Below are positions 8,538 through 16,491 of a stretch of 64,000 nucleotides of DNA, in pieces. The stretch's first letter is position 1, and each line of letters opens with the position of its first letter. The translations under genes were made by a program, and so were the position numbers. Origin of the DNA: Stutzerimonas stutzeri (GTDB lineage Bacteria; Pseudomonadota; Gammaproteobacteria; Pseudomonadales; Pseudomonadaceae); contig NZ_PPXG01000003.1 in the NCBI RefSeq assembly GCF_002909485.1, positions 558,001 to 622,000 on the forward strand. The letters are read 5' to 3'. A model generated the notes under the pieces. The model had not been told where the DNA came from and made no database searches. It was given only the letters and a program-made list of their open reading frames with translations.

Positions 8538-9238
8538 TTGCGCGTCTTCCAGTGATGCGTGAATCGGGGCTGGTCTGTGAGCAGTGCCTTGATCAGCTCC
8601 AGGGCGTGAGGTTGTGGCTGTAGCGGCGCAGTTTCATCGGCGGGCTGCAGGTGCAGTTGCCAGCTGTCGCCAGCGGTCAGCCGCAATGCCAGTGCGTAAG
8701 GAACGCTGGCATCTTCGATCCAGGGCCGGTAGGCCTCAGGAGGCAACTCCTCGGCGATCACCAGCAGCACGGCCGGAGCACCTTCGCTGAGCAGCAGGGC
8801 GGCTTCGAGCACGGCGTGCTCAAGTCCATCGCCCTCGGCTGCCAACGCGGTCATCTCGCTGGAGTCGCCTTGCTGGATGGACCAGAGCCCGACGATGGCG
8901 TTGTGAACGGACAGGCTGAATTGAGTCGGCGAAAGCGGCTGTTCATGCGCCAGGTCGCTGAGCAGGGCGAAGTTGCGCGTGGTTTCGCCATGCCGCGAGG
9001 CATACACCAGGGGCATTGGTGGCTGCTTCTCGGCCAGCGGCGTGGCGACGGCAAATACCATTCGCGCCAGCCGGCTCAGGCGGCGGCGTTGCATCGCTGG
9101 CAAAAAGGCCACGTCCGGTTGCGCTTCCGGGTCGTACTGCCAATCGCCGGACTGCGCCCAGCGCAACCAGTCGGCCTGGCAGGTGAGGCCCGGAGCCCAG
9201 GCCTGCCATTGGTCGATGTCGAAGCGAATTGCGCTCAT
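8513..9238 (-). CDS. Beta-ketoacyl synthase-like chain length factor
   Basis: A 241-residue truncated ketosynthase-like protein of the chain-length-factor family (Ketoacyl-synt_2 type). It keeps YASRHGETTRNFALL and FSLSVHNAIVGLWSI, with the region of the catalytic Cys replaced (HNAIVG), so it is unlikely to condense alone and should pair with a full ketosynthase encoded outside the window to set polyene length. It is the first gene of the operon. The ATG at 9238 is preferred over an in-frame GTG at 9277; the ribosome site is weak in both cases. Confidence 0.8.
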   Translation of the reverse strand: MSAIRFDIDQWQAWAPGLTCQADWLRWAQSGDWQYDPEAQPDVAFLPAMQRRRLSRLARMVFAVATPLAEKQPPMPLVYASRHGETTRNFALLSDLAHEQPLSPTQFSLSVHNAIVGLWSIQQGDSSEMTALAAEGDGLEHAVLEAALLLSEGAPAVLLVIAEELPPEAYRPWIEDASVPYALALRLTAGDSWQLHLQPADETAPLQPQPHALELIKALLTDQPRFTHHWKTRKWNWQRNR

Positions 9239-9327
9239 GCCTGCACGGCCACTCGCGAACCCGCGTGACTTGCGCACTGACGTCCGTGTATTGCTTGCAT
9301 TGGAAGTGCCGCTTGAGAAGAGCCGGC

Positions 9328-9356
9328 ATTATCCAAGTGCAAGGAACGCTAGGCAA
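9328..9356 (-). promoter_or_regulatory. Candidate sigma-70 promoter of the aryl polyene operon
   Basis: On the minus strand, TTGCCT at 9356-9351 and GATAAT at 9333-9328 are separated by 17 bases. Transcription would start near 9321, giving an 80-base leader before the first cluster gene. It lies in the 193-bp gap between trxC and the operon. Motif-based only. Confidence 0.5.
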
Positions 9357-9431
9357 ACATTGCGACACATATCCGGATGGGAGGTTGCGCCGGACGTGGA
9401 ACTAGGTCGCAATTCGGTTGTCTGGCGACGG

Positions 9432-9869
9432 CTACCGCACGCCCTGCTGCGCCAGCCACGTCATCAGCTGTGGCAACGGCATTGCGCCGCTCTGCCGAGC
9501 GATCTCGCGGCCTTCACGAAAGAGGATCAGGCTAGGGATGGAGCGGATGCCGAGTTGCGTCGACAGCTGTGCATTGGCTTCGCTGTCGAGTTTGGCCAGG
9601 CGGCAGCGGCCTTTGAGCTGGCTGGCTGCCTGGGCGAAGGTCGGTGCGAAGCTGCGGCAGGGGCCGCACCAGCTGGCCCAGACATCCACCAATAGCGGCA
9701 GGTCGCCCTTGATCTGGTTGGCGAACTGGCTCTGTTGCAGGTCGAACGGTGCACTCGTCAGAGCCTCGGCCTTGCAACGACCGCAGCGCGGCGTGTCCTG
9801 CAGCCGGTCGGCGGGAATGCGGTTGAGGCTGGCGCAGTGCGCGCAGGGGATGATCAGCGATTCGGTCAT
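9432..9869 (-). CDS. trxC: Thioredoxin TrxC (thioredoxin 2)
   Basis: A 145-residue thioredoxin with the N-terminal zinc-binding extension diagnostic of TrxC: C9-x2-C12 and C29-x2-C32. The redox centre is W-C68-G-P-C71. It reduces protein disulfides in the cytoplasm and is usually induced under oxidative stress. It is a standalone gene between the metY-type gene and the aryl polyene operon, on the same strand as both. Confidence 0.95.
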   Translation of the reverse strand: MTESLIIPCAHCASLNRIPADRLQDTPRCGRCKAEALTSAPFDLQQSQFANQIKGDLPLLVDVWASWCGPCRSFAPTFAQAASQLKGRCRLAKLDSEANAQLSTQLGIRSIPSLILFREGREIARQSGAMPLPQLMTWLAQQGVR

Positions 9870-9948
9870 GGCGAAGCTCCACGGCGGTATGCCGATAATG
9901 TGGAGCCTCGCCGTGGGATATCAAGCCGCAGTGTGCTGCTTTGCGACC

Positions 9949-11226
9949 TTAGCCCTTCGAGGCGCTAAGCGCCTGGGCCAGATCGGCGAGGATGTCGTCG
10001 ATGTGCTCGATGCCGATGGACAATCGGATCAGGTCCTGGGATACGCCGGCTCTGGCCAGTTCCTCGGCATTGAGCTGACGGTGCGTGGTGCTGGCCGGGT
10101 GGCAGGCCAACGACTTGGCGTCGCCGATATTGACCAGGCGCACCACCAGCTTGAGCGCGTCGATGAAGCGCGCGCCGGCCTCCATGCCGCCCTCGATGCC
10201 GAAGCAGAGGATCGATGCCGGGGTGCCGTTCATGTAGCGGCGCGCCAACTCATGCTCAGGGTGATCCGCCAGCCCGGCGTACTTCACCCATGCCACCTGC
10301 GGATGCGCCTGCAGGTACTCGGCCACCTTCAGTGCATTCTCGCAATGGCGTTCCATGCGCAGCGCCAGGGTTTCCAGCCCCTGCAGGATCAGGAACGAGT
10401 TGAACGGCGAAATCGCCGCGCCCATATTGCGCAGCGGCACCACGCGGCAGCGACCGATGAACGCGGCGGGGCCGAACGCTTCGGTGTAGGTGACGCCGTG
10501 ATAGGAGACGTCGGGCGTGTTCAGCAGCGCGAAGCGTTCCTTGTGCTGTGCCCAGGGAAACTTGCCGGAATCGACCACGATGCCGCCGATGCTGGTGCCG
10601 TGGCCACCCATGTACTTGGTCAGCGAGTGCACGACGATGTCCGCACCGTGCTCGAACGGCCGGCAGAGCATCGGCGTGGCAACGGTGTTGTCGACGATCA
10701 GCGGCACGCCGTGGCGATGCGCGGCTTCGGCCAGGGCGGCGAGATCGATGATGTTACCCGCCGGGTTGCCGATGGACTCGCAGAACACAGCTTTGGTGCG
10801 CTCATCGATCAGCGCCTCCAGTGCGGCGATGTCATCGTGGGCGGCGAAGCGCACTTCGATGCCCTGGCGCGGCAGCGTGTGGGCGAACAGGTTGTAGGTG
10901 CCGCCGTAGAGCTTGGCCACCGAGACGATGTTGTCGCCCACTTCGGCGATGGTCTGGATGGCGTAAGTAATTGCCGCCATCCCCGAGGCAACGGCCAGTG
11001 CCGCCACGCCGCCTTCCAGTGCCGCTACTCGTTGCTCGAGCACGTCGGTGGTGGGGTTCATGATGCGCGTATAGATATTGCCCGGCACTTTCAGGTCGAA
11101 CAGATCCGCACCATGCTGGGTGTCGTCGAAGGCGTAGGAGGTGGTCTGGTAGATCGGCACCGCCACCGCTCGGGTGGTGGGGTCAGGACTGTAGCCGGCG
11201 TGGATGGCGAGGGTTTCCAGTTTCAT
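9949..11226 (-). CDS. metY: O-acetylhomoserine sulfhydrylase / Cys-Met metabolism PLP enzyme
   Basis: A 425-residue PLP enzyme of the Cys/Met metabolism family, with the length and motifs of O-acetylhomoserine aminocarboxypropyltransferase: PIYQTTSYAFDDTQHGADLF near the start and the PLP-lysine motif HSLTKYMGGHG. It makes homocysteine from O-acetylhomoserine and sulfide. The ATG has a strong GGAG site after a run of A. Related MetZ/MetB enzymes are shorter (about 390-400), which favours MetY. Confidence 0.9.
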   Translation of the reverse strand: MKLETLAIHAGYSPDPTTRAVAVPIYQTTSYAFDDTQHGADLFDLKVPGNIYTRIMNPTTDVLEQRVAALEGGVAALAVASGMAAITYAIQTIAEVGDNIVSVAKLYGGTYNLFAHTLPRQGIEVRFAAHDDIAALEALIDERTKAVFCESIGNPAGNIIDLAALAEAAHRHGVPLIVDNTVATPMLCRPFEHGADIVVHSLTKYMGGHGTSIGGIVVDSGKFPWAQHKERFALLNTPDVSYHGVTYTEAFGPAAFIGRCRVVPLRNMGAAISPFNSFLILQGLETLALRMERHCENALKVAEYLQAHPQVAWVKYAGLADHPEHELARRYMNGTPASILCFGIEGGMEAGARFIDALKLVVRLVNIGDAKSLACHPASTTHRQLNAEELARAGVSQDLIRLSIGIEHIDDILADLAQALSASKG

Positions 11227-11318
11227 GACGCGCTCCTTTTTTCTTGTTGGTCGGGCAAAGGCCGCAGAGCATGAAACTGAACGCCCACCCGGTCAATGAT
11301 CCAGGGCAAACCTTCCCG

Positions 11319-13109
11319 TCAAAGCGGCGTAAGCGGCCAGAACAGCGGGATCACCAGCGTGCCGACCATCCACAACAGCAGGTTCAGCGGGATGCCGATC
11401 TTGAGAAAGTCGGTGAAGCGATAGCCGCCGGCGTTATAGACAAAGGTGTTGGTCTGATAGCCGATCGGCGTTGCGAAGCTGGCGCTGGCGGCGAACATCA
11501 CCGCGACCACGAACGCCCGCGGATCGACACCCATGTGCTGAGCCAGGCCGATGGCGATCGGGGTGATGAGCACCGCCACCGCGTTGTTCGACAGCATCTC
11601 GGTGAGCAACGACGTCAGCAGGTATATAAAGGAAAGCATGAACAGCGGCCCGGCCCAGGGCGTCAGCGTGGTCACGTTCTGCACGATCAGCTGCACCAGG
11701 CCCACCTTGTCCATGGCGATGCTGATCGCCAGCATGCCGAAGATCAGGCTGAGGATCTTCCAGTCCACCGCTTTATAGGCATCCTCGACATCCAGGCAGC
11801 GGGTCGCCAGTACCGACGCCGCGCCGATGATCGCCAGGCCCTCGATGGGCATCACGCCGAAGGCTGCCAGCACCATGACCGCCAGGGTGGCAATGATCGC
11901 GATCGGCGCCTTATCGCGGCGGAAGGCGCGCTCCTGCACCGCATTCAGGCTGATCAGCTCACCGTTATCGGCGAAACGCTTGATTTGCGCCGGCGTGCCT
12001 TCGACCAGCATCACATCGCCGAACTGCAGCTGGAAATCGTCGAAGTTGCCCTGGATGTTCTCGTCCTGGCGATGTACCGCCAGCACGCTGATGCCATAGC
12101 GCGCAGAAAGGTCGAGATCGCGCATCGGGCGGTGGCTGTAGCGCGACCCGCGGCCGACGATGGCCTCGGCGAGAATCACGTCTTCGCTGCTGATGGTTTC
12201 GAAGGCATCGCCACGGTTGAAGGTCAAATGGCCGCTTTCGCGCAGCTCCACCACGTCTTTTACCTGGCCATGGATCATCAGCAGATCGCCTGCGGTCAGG
12301 GTGAAGTCATGCTCCGGTCGGCTGAACAGCTGGGTGTCGCGATTCACCTGCAGCACCTGCAGGCCGCTGCCGCCGTTGAGGTTGGCCTCTGCGATGGTCT
12401 TGCCGATCACCGGCGAGTTCGGTGGTACGCGCAGCTCGGTCATGAAGTTGCGGTCCAGCCGCGGGCCGAGCAGCTTGGACAGCGTGTCGCGTTCCGGCAG
12501 CAGATGCTTGCCGATGGTCAGCAGGTAGACCATGCCCGCGGCGGCCATGATCAAGCCCGCCCCGGTGATCTCGAACATGCCGAACGGCTCCAGCCCCGCC
12601 TTGCGCGCCACCCCATCGACGAGGATGTTGGTCGAGGTGCCGATCATCGTCAGCGTGCCACCGAGAATGGTCGCGTACGACAGGGGAATCAGCAGCTTGG
12701 AGGGCGTGGTGCCGGCGCGCTTGGCCAGCGAAATCGCCACAGGGGTAAGGATAGCCACTACCGGCGTGTTATTGAGGCAGGCAGAGATCACCAGCGCAGT
12801 GATCGTCAGGCCGAACAGCACTCGCGTAGGGCTGGTGCCCACCAGGTTGCCGAGCCAATTGCCCAGCGCATCGATGCAGCCGGTACGTTCCAGTGCCGCG
12901 GAAATGATGAACATGCAGGCAATGGTGACCGGCGCCGAGTTGGACAGCACACCGAGCACTTCCCCGGGCGTCAGCAGCTGCGTCGCCAGAAGCACCGCCA
13001 CAGCAATTGCCACGACGATATCCGGGCTCCAGCTCTCCCTTACGAACGCCACCAACACCCAGATCAGCAAGGCGCAGACGAACAACAGCGGCAGCGATTC
13101 TGGAAGCAT
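11319..13109 (-). CDS. SLC13-family permease with two RCK/TrkA-C domains
   Basis: A 596-residue transporter of the divalent anion:Na+ symporter (SLC13/CitM-like) superfamily. About five spans are followed by two cytoplasmic TrkA-C domains (PPNSPVIGKTIAEANL and MRDLDLSARYGISVLAV onward, residues about 200-380), then about six more spans. CLNNTPVVAILTP and MLSNNAVAVLITP are the paired re-entrant S/N-N-T motifs. Substrate may be sulfate or another anion or dicarboxylate; this cannot be decided. The start is the ATG at 13109 with AAGGA six bases upstream, rather than the longer in-frame extension. Confidence 0.85.
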   Translation of the reverse strand: MLPESLPLLFVCALLIWVLVAFVRESWSPDIVVAIAVAVLLATQLLTPGEVLGVLSNSAPVTIACMFIISAALERTGCIDALGNWLGNLVGTSPTRVLFGLTITALVISACLNNTPVVAILTPVAISLAKRAGTTPSKLLIPLSYATILGGTLTMIGTSTNILVDGVARKAGLEPFGMFEITGAGLIMAAAGMVYLLTIGKHLLPERDTLSKLLGPRLDRNFMTELRVPPNSPVIGKTIAEANLNGGSGLQVLQVNRDTQLFSRPEHDFTLTAGDLLMIHGQVKDVVELRESGHLTFNRGDAFETISSEDVILAEAIVGRGSRYSHRPMRDLDLSARYGISVLAVHRQDENIQGNFDDFQLQFGDVMLVEGTPAQIKRFADNGELISLNAVQERAFRRDKAPIAIIATLAVMVLAAFGVMPIEGLAIIGAASVLATRCLDVEDAYKAVDWKILSLIFGMLAISIAMDKVGLVQLIVQNVTTLTPWAGPLFMLSFIYLLTSLLTEMLSNNAVAVLITPIAIGLAQHMGVDPRAFVVAVMFAASASFATPIGYQTNTFVYNAGGYRFTDFLKIGIPLNLLLWMVGTLVIPLFWPLTPL

Positions 13110-13315
13110 GGACGTCCTTAAGGGTGGCGAGTAGGCAGGTCGAAACAACGACCCCGCGGCGCACGATAGAGACGTCAGCTTAGAGAGTCCAGAAACCTTT
13201 CCTGATGTTTATATGCGATTTGGTTATTAATAGTGAGCGGCCTCGTGGCGCAGGCACAGAGGCTTCATTGGGTAGCGTCACAGCCCCAGGGAAGAAAACA
13301 GAAAAGCTACGCACC

Positions 13316-13356
13316 GCGCGGCTTTGATGGTGGTGGGCGCACACGGACTCAACCAC
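13316..13356 (-). repeat. Decayed third copy of the tRNA(CAU) 3' half (old attachment site)
   Basis: The plus strand reads GCGCGGCTTT, then GGTGGTGGGC and CACACGGACTC followed by AACC, matching the 3' end, T arm and terminator arm of the tRNA at 23,149 with several substitutions and a lost base. Similarity stops before the anticodon. It marks the left boundary of the hipBA segment and suggests an earlier integration at the same tRNA. Confidence 0.6.
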
Positions 13357-13451
13357 CTGGCGCGAGCGGAGAGAACTATCAGCAGGTGCTGGAAACCTAC
13401 CGCCAACGCAGTCGTAGCGCCGCTTCTTGGAGTTGAGCAAGCCAAATATCT

Positions 13452-13508
13452 TTGATTTCTCAGCTAGTCAGGTATACGTTACATTTCATATGAATTGTCG
13501 CGTATACG
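13452..13508 (+). promoter_or_regulatory. Promoter and candidate HipB operators
   Basis: TTGATT (13,452-13,457) and TACGTT (13,475-13,480) spaced by 17 bases form a candidate promoter. Two direct copies of GTATACG, at 13,472-13,478 and 13,502-13,508, start exactly 30 bp apart; the first overlaps the -10 region and the second sits just before the hipB ATG. Each has a palindromic GTATAC core, a good target for the HTH antitoxin. Inferred autoregulation, not shown. Confidence 0.5.
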
Positions 13509-13512
13509 GAAC

Positions 13513-13764
13513 ATGGACTACTCCCTCATCACGCTGCGCCTCGGCGAGCAGCTTCGGCAGCGCCGTCTCAATCGCGGGCTGACTCAGGCCGCGCTCGCTT
13601 CCCTGGCCGGCATCACCCGGCAAAAGGTTATCGCCATCGAGAAGGGCGACCTCTCGGTGGGGATGATTGCCTATGCGCGAGTGCTGGCAGCCCTCGACGC
13701 TGAGCTAAATGTAGTGCCTGCAGCCATGCCCACGCTTGATGAAATCCACGGAGTATTCGACTGA
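13513..13764 (+). CDS. hipB: HipB-like HTH antitoxin
   Basis: An 83-residue Cro/C1-type helix-turn-helix protein (LGEQLRQRRLNRGLTQAALASLAGITRQKVIAIEKG) in the size range of HipB antitoxins. It should bind DNA as a dimer and neutralise the HipA-like kinase encoded immediately downstream. Its stop overlaps the hipA ATG (TGATGA). The ATG at 13,513 is chosen over an in-frame TTG at 13,495 because it gives the usual N-terminus. Confidence 0.85.
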   Translation: MDYSLITLRLGEQLRQRRLNRGLTQAALASLAGITRQKVIAIEKGDLSVGMIAYARVLAALDAELNVVPAAMPTLDEIHGVFD

Positions 13765-14960
13765 TGACAGCCGTGCTGCAGGTTGCAACGCCAGAGGGTG
13801 ACAGCGGGAAGATTCTTGCCAGCGCCGGAGACTATCTGTTCCGCTACCGCGAGGACGCAGAAGCAAAAGCCGCCATCAGCTTGCTAATGCCGGTGCGCCT
13901 GGACGAATACCGCCATCGGGATCTGCACCCCATTTTCCAGATGAACCTGCCGGAAGGGTACGTCCTGGAGCAGCTACGCAACCGCCTGGCCAAGGTGGTG
14001 AACGTCGACCCGATGTTGCTGTTGGCGCTGTCTGGTAGCAGTTCGCCTATCGGGCGGGTGGCGGTCAGCTCGCCTGAGGTCGATGCGCTGTTGCGCAGGC
14101 AGCAGTTCCCCGGAGAAAAACTCGAAGAAATCCTCGCCTGGGACGGTGCAGAAGATATTTTCGCCGGGCTGGTGGATCGCTACATCCTGCGTGCCGGCAT
14201 ATCGGGCGTGCAGCCAAAGGTGCTGGTGCCAGAGCATCCGGATTCGGCGCCACAGCGCTTCACCTCGAAAACCTCTGACCTGATCATCAAGAGCGGTCGG
14301 GACGAGTTCCCAGGGCTGGCGATCAACGAGTTCCTTTGCATGTCCGTGGCCAAGGAGGCGGGCATTGCAGTGCCGGAGTTCTACCTCTCCGCCAATGCCA
14401 AGTTGTTCGTTATGCGCCGCTTCGACAGGGATAAGCAGCTCAACCCAATCGGTTTCGAGGATATGGCGGCATTGATGGGGCTGGCTGCGGAGCAAAAGTA
14501 CAGCAAGAGCTATTCGGCCATCGCCAAGGCCATCCGCCTGTTCTGCCCGCCCGAGCAGATACAGGGCTCACTGGCGCAGCTATTCGCCATCGTGGCCCTG
14601 AGCTGCATTGTCGGAAACGGCGACGCCCATCTGAAGAACTTTGGGCTGCTGTATTCCGACCCGACCCAGCGCGATGCGCGACTCGCCCCGGCCTACGATA
14701 TCGTCAATACCACGGCCTATATTCCAGAGGACGTATTGGCGCTGGATCTGGTAGGCAACAAGTCTCTCTTTGCGTCGCGCCAAGGGCTGCTGGAGTTTGC
14801 TCAAGTCTGTGACGTGGCGCGGCCAGATGAAGTGATCCGCGAGCAGTTGCAAGCATTGGAGCGGGTACTTGCACGCTCAACTGAGCTGGCCGAGCAGGCG
14901 CCGCATGTCGTCGCGGCGATTAGGCAGGGTGCTGAGCCGTTTATGCAGACGTTTGGCTAG
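13764..14960 (+). CDS. hipA: HipA-family serine/threonine kinase toxin
   Basis: A 398-residue HipA-type kinase. The N-terminal Couple_hipA region (residues about 10-110) has FQMNLPEGYVLEQLR; the Gly-rich autophosphorylation loop is ISGVQPK; the catalytic loop is GNGDAHLKNFGLL; and the metal-binding motif is YDIVN. HipA of E. coli phosphorylates glutamyl-tRNA synthetase and causes growth arrest; the target here is unknown. All catalytic motifs look intact. It forms a two-gene toxin-antitoxin module with hipB on a small island segment bounded by two tRNA fragments. Confidence 0.9.
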   Translation: MTAVLQVATPEGDSGKILASAGDYLFRYREDAEAKAAISLLMPVRLDEYRHRDLHPIFQMNLPEGYVLEQLRNRLAKVVNVDPMLLLALSGSSSPIGRVAVSSPEVDALLRRQQFPGEKLEEILAWDGAEDIFAGLVDRYILRAGISGVQPKVLVPEHPDSAPQRFTSKTSDLIIKSGRDEFPGLAINEFLCMSVAKEAGIAVPEFYLSANAKLFVMRRFDRDKQLNPIGFEDMAALMGLAAEQKYSKSYSAIAKAIRLFCPPEQIQGSLAQLFAIVALSCIVGNGDAHLKNFGLLYSDPTQRDARLAPAYDIVNTTAYIPEDVLALDLVGNKSLFASRQGLLEFAQVCDVARPDEVIREQLQALERVLARSTELAEQAPHVVAAIRQGAEPFMQTFG

Positions 14961-15001
14961 CTCGCTTGGGGCGACTCCAGAGAGTGCCGACTGATACGAA
15001 A

Positions 15002-15075
15002 AAGCCGCGCAGTGCGCGGCTTTAAAAGTGGTGAGCCCACACGGACTCGAACCGTGGACCAAAGGATTATGAGTT
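15002..15075 (-). repeat. Duplicated tRNA(CAU) 3' half with terminator (attachment site)
   Basis: 15,036-15,075 is identical over 40 bp to 23,155-23,194 inside the intact tRNA gene, from the 3' acceptor strand to the anticodon loop. It is preceded by a near-identical copy of the tRNA terminator hairpin (15,002-15,024). Identity ends just past the anticodon, so this is not a functional tRNA. It is the footprint left when an element integrates into a tRNA 3' half. Confidence 0.85.
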
Positions 15076-15195
15076 GCCTGGAAACCCTGCAAGCCCAGTG
15101 AAATCGTGCGTAGCTTAACGCAGGTACAGTGAGCTGAAAGTAGCGTCGTTACTGGGGTTGAGCGTAATTTGGCGAGGGGGGTGGAAGCTGGGCGC

Positions 15196-15225
15196 TGTAC
15201 CGCTGGTGTACTGTTTTTTGTACCG
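15196..15225 (+). repeat. Three phased TGTACYG repeats at the island terminus
   Basis: TGTACCG at 15,196, TGTACTG at 15,207 and TGTACCG at 15,219: direct repeats with 11- and 12-bp periods. A related inverted word (GGTACAG) lies at 15,123. Position and phasing next to the attachment repeat resemble arm-type or excisionase sites of tyrosine-recombinase elements. Interpretation is inference. Confidence 0.4.
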
Positions 15226-15370
15226 CGAAACGGTCAGGTTTTGATTTCCCATCAGGCTATTCACCTTTCGATGAACCTGTGCCGGTCATGTGATTGGCTC
15301 GAAAGCTCCTTCAGCGAGAGCGATGAGGGGGCGCGTAGAGGGTAGCTCTACAGAAGTTTTTGATGTGGGC

Positions 15371-16444
15371 TTATCCGTAGAGGAAAAGCCTGCCAATTAT
15401 ATCGCGCATATTTTCTGGAAGCTTTTTACTTATTATGTATGGCGTTAATAGTTTTCTTGATTTGTAAGAATTTAGCTCATCTATGAATTGTTCACTTTTC
15501 TTTAGAACTTTCAGGCTCTTTATGTGTGGTGGGTGAGAGTGTGTGCTGCGAAGCGCCAGGGCTTCCGCAATAGATTTATTTGCTTTGCTGTCATCCCAAA
15601 ATGACCAGGCTGCATTTATGAAGTATATGGTTGACAGTTTCTCAAGGCTCAGCCTTAAACTATTCCACTTCGGGGTGTATGTGGTTTTTCCTGTTCCTAA
15701 TGTTTTTTTTATGAAATATTTTGGATGGAGTTCGGCTGCGTCACGGCAGGCTTTATCGAAATAAGGTTTTTGCTGGATGGATGTCTTTATAAGGTTTTCG
15801 TAGTTTGCAATTCTTTCTTTGGCTTCTTGAATTGTTGCCTGTGATGGGTTTTGTAATGGTAGAGAATGGTTGCCATATTTGGCTATGTTACCTTCAAATA
15901 ATACGTCTTCTGGAGTAATGTGCTGAATAGTCTTTATAATTGTCCCGTAGTGATTTGTCATTGACGTTGGGAAATAGCGCGCAGCAAGAGCTGTTCCGTG
16001 TGCTGAGTTGAGTAGTTCGTGCTCTATCGCTTCTTTCGTATACCGGATTACTTTTATTTTATGCTTCTCGGCTCCAGATAGACGGCTGTCAACCGTCGTA
16101 CTTGGGGCCGTTGTATAGAAGGCAATGAAGCCATCACAATCCCAATCTCTTACTCTCTCGATGATGCTCTCTTCCCTGCTAACTGGTTGATCAGAGTGAG
16201 CATAGTGCTTGCAGCTAACGAGCCATCGTGTTCCATCTGAGGAACTTTCAACACCAAGGTCAATTCCATCGTCAGGGCCGTTAGAGACTGACTTAAAAAT
16301 AGTCATCTTCTTTACAGTCAAGAAAAATTCTTGAGCGAATAGTTCAAAGTCATCTACCGAATTTGATTTGCCGACCTTGTTGTTTGATGACTTTGTGTAA
16401 TTTCGATTGGGTGAGGCGATTTCTCGAAAGTCAAGTATTCCCAT
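15371..16444 (-). CDS. Mrr/PD-(D/E)XK-like restriction endonuclease-fold protein
   Basis: A 357-residue protein whose first about 130 residues look like a restriction-endonuclease-like (Mrr_cat) domain: helix with F33-E34-x-F-A-x-E39, then GPDDGIDLGVE (candidate catalytic D62), then WLVSCKHYAHS (S77-x-K79, where the second acidic residue is replaced as in other Mrr-like enzymes). The C-terminal about 200 residues are mostly helical and unrecognised. The start ATG has AAGGAG upstream. It is 47 bp downstream of the herA-like gene and may belong to that operon, but it is clearly AT-richer than its neighbours. Specific function unknown; a nuclease effector or sensor is inferred. Confidence 0.65.
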   Translation of the reverse strand: MGILDFREIASPNRNYTKSSNNKVGKSNSVDDFELFAQEFFLTVKKMTIFKSVSNGPDDGIDLGVESSSDGTRWLVSCKHYAHSDQPVSREESIIERVRDWDCDGFIAFYTTAPSTTVDSRLSGAEKHKIKVIRYTKEAIEHELLNSAHGTALAARYFPTSMTNHYGTIIKTIQHITPEDVLFEGNIAKYGNHSLPLQNPSQATIQEAKERIANYENLIKTSIQQKPYFDKACRDAAELHPKYFIKKTLGTGKTTYTPKWNSLRLSLEKLSTIYFINAAWSFWDDSKANKSIAEALALRSTHSHPPHIKSLKVLKKSEQFIDELNSYKSRKLLTPYIISKKLPENMRDIIGRLFLYG

Positions 16445-16491
16445 GCTCTTCTCCTTGCGCGGTAAATAAATTACTTGTTCTTATTGGGGAG

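Larger units (their letters stand above)
13110..13512. other. Intergenic junction of core genome and accessory DNA
   Basis: About 400 bp with no credible gene. The left part, next to the permease start, has an AT-rich stretch (13,200-13,230) that may hold its promoter. The middle (13,316-13,356) is a decayed copy of a tRNA 3' half and terminator. The right part resembles the sequence following the copy at 15 kb (shared words such as TGGAAACC and GTTGAGC) and ends in the hip promoter. Confidence 0.6.
14961..15370. other. Intergenic region holding a tRNA-derived attachment site and element arm
   Basis: About 410 bp without a credible gene. 15,002-15,075 is a copy of the tRNA terminator and 3' half. 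15,076-15,370 is the terminal arm of the 8-kb island, with three TGTACYG words one helical turn apart (15,196-15,225). No promoter for a leftward gene is needed here because the flanking nuclease gene ends at 15,371. Confidence 0.6.

Noticed and set aside
9418..11274. Long plus-strand reading frame (618 codons) opposite metY
   Set aside because: It is antisense to a well-supported PLP enzyme, has no family resemblance, and is typical of stop-poor frames in GC-rich DNA.
11244..13121. Long plus-strand reading frame (625 codons) opposite the SLC13 permease
   Set aside because: Antisense shadow rich in His, Gln and Arg; the minus-strand product has clear transmembrane and TrkA-C features.
13233..13436. 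Small gene in the 13.2-13.4 kb gap
   Set aside because: Short frames on both strands run through the decayed tRNA copy, lack ribosome sites and show no recognisable features.
15036..15075. Second functional tRNA gene at 15 kb
   Set aside because: Only the 3' half is present; sequence past the anticodon diverges and there is no D arm or 5' acceptor strand.
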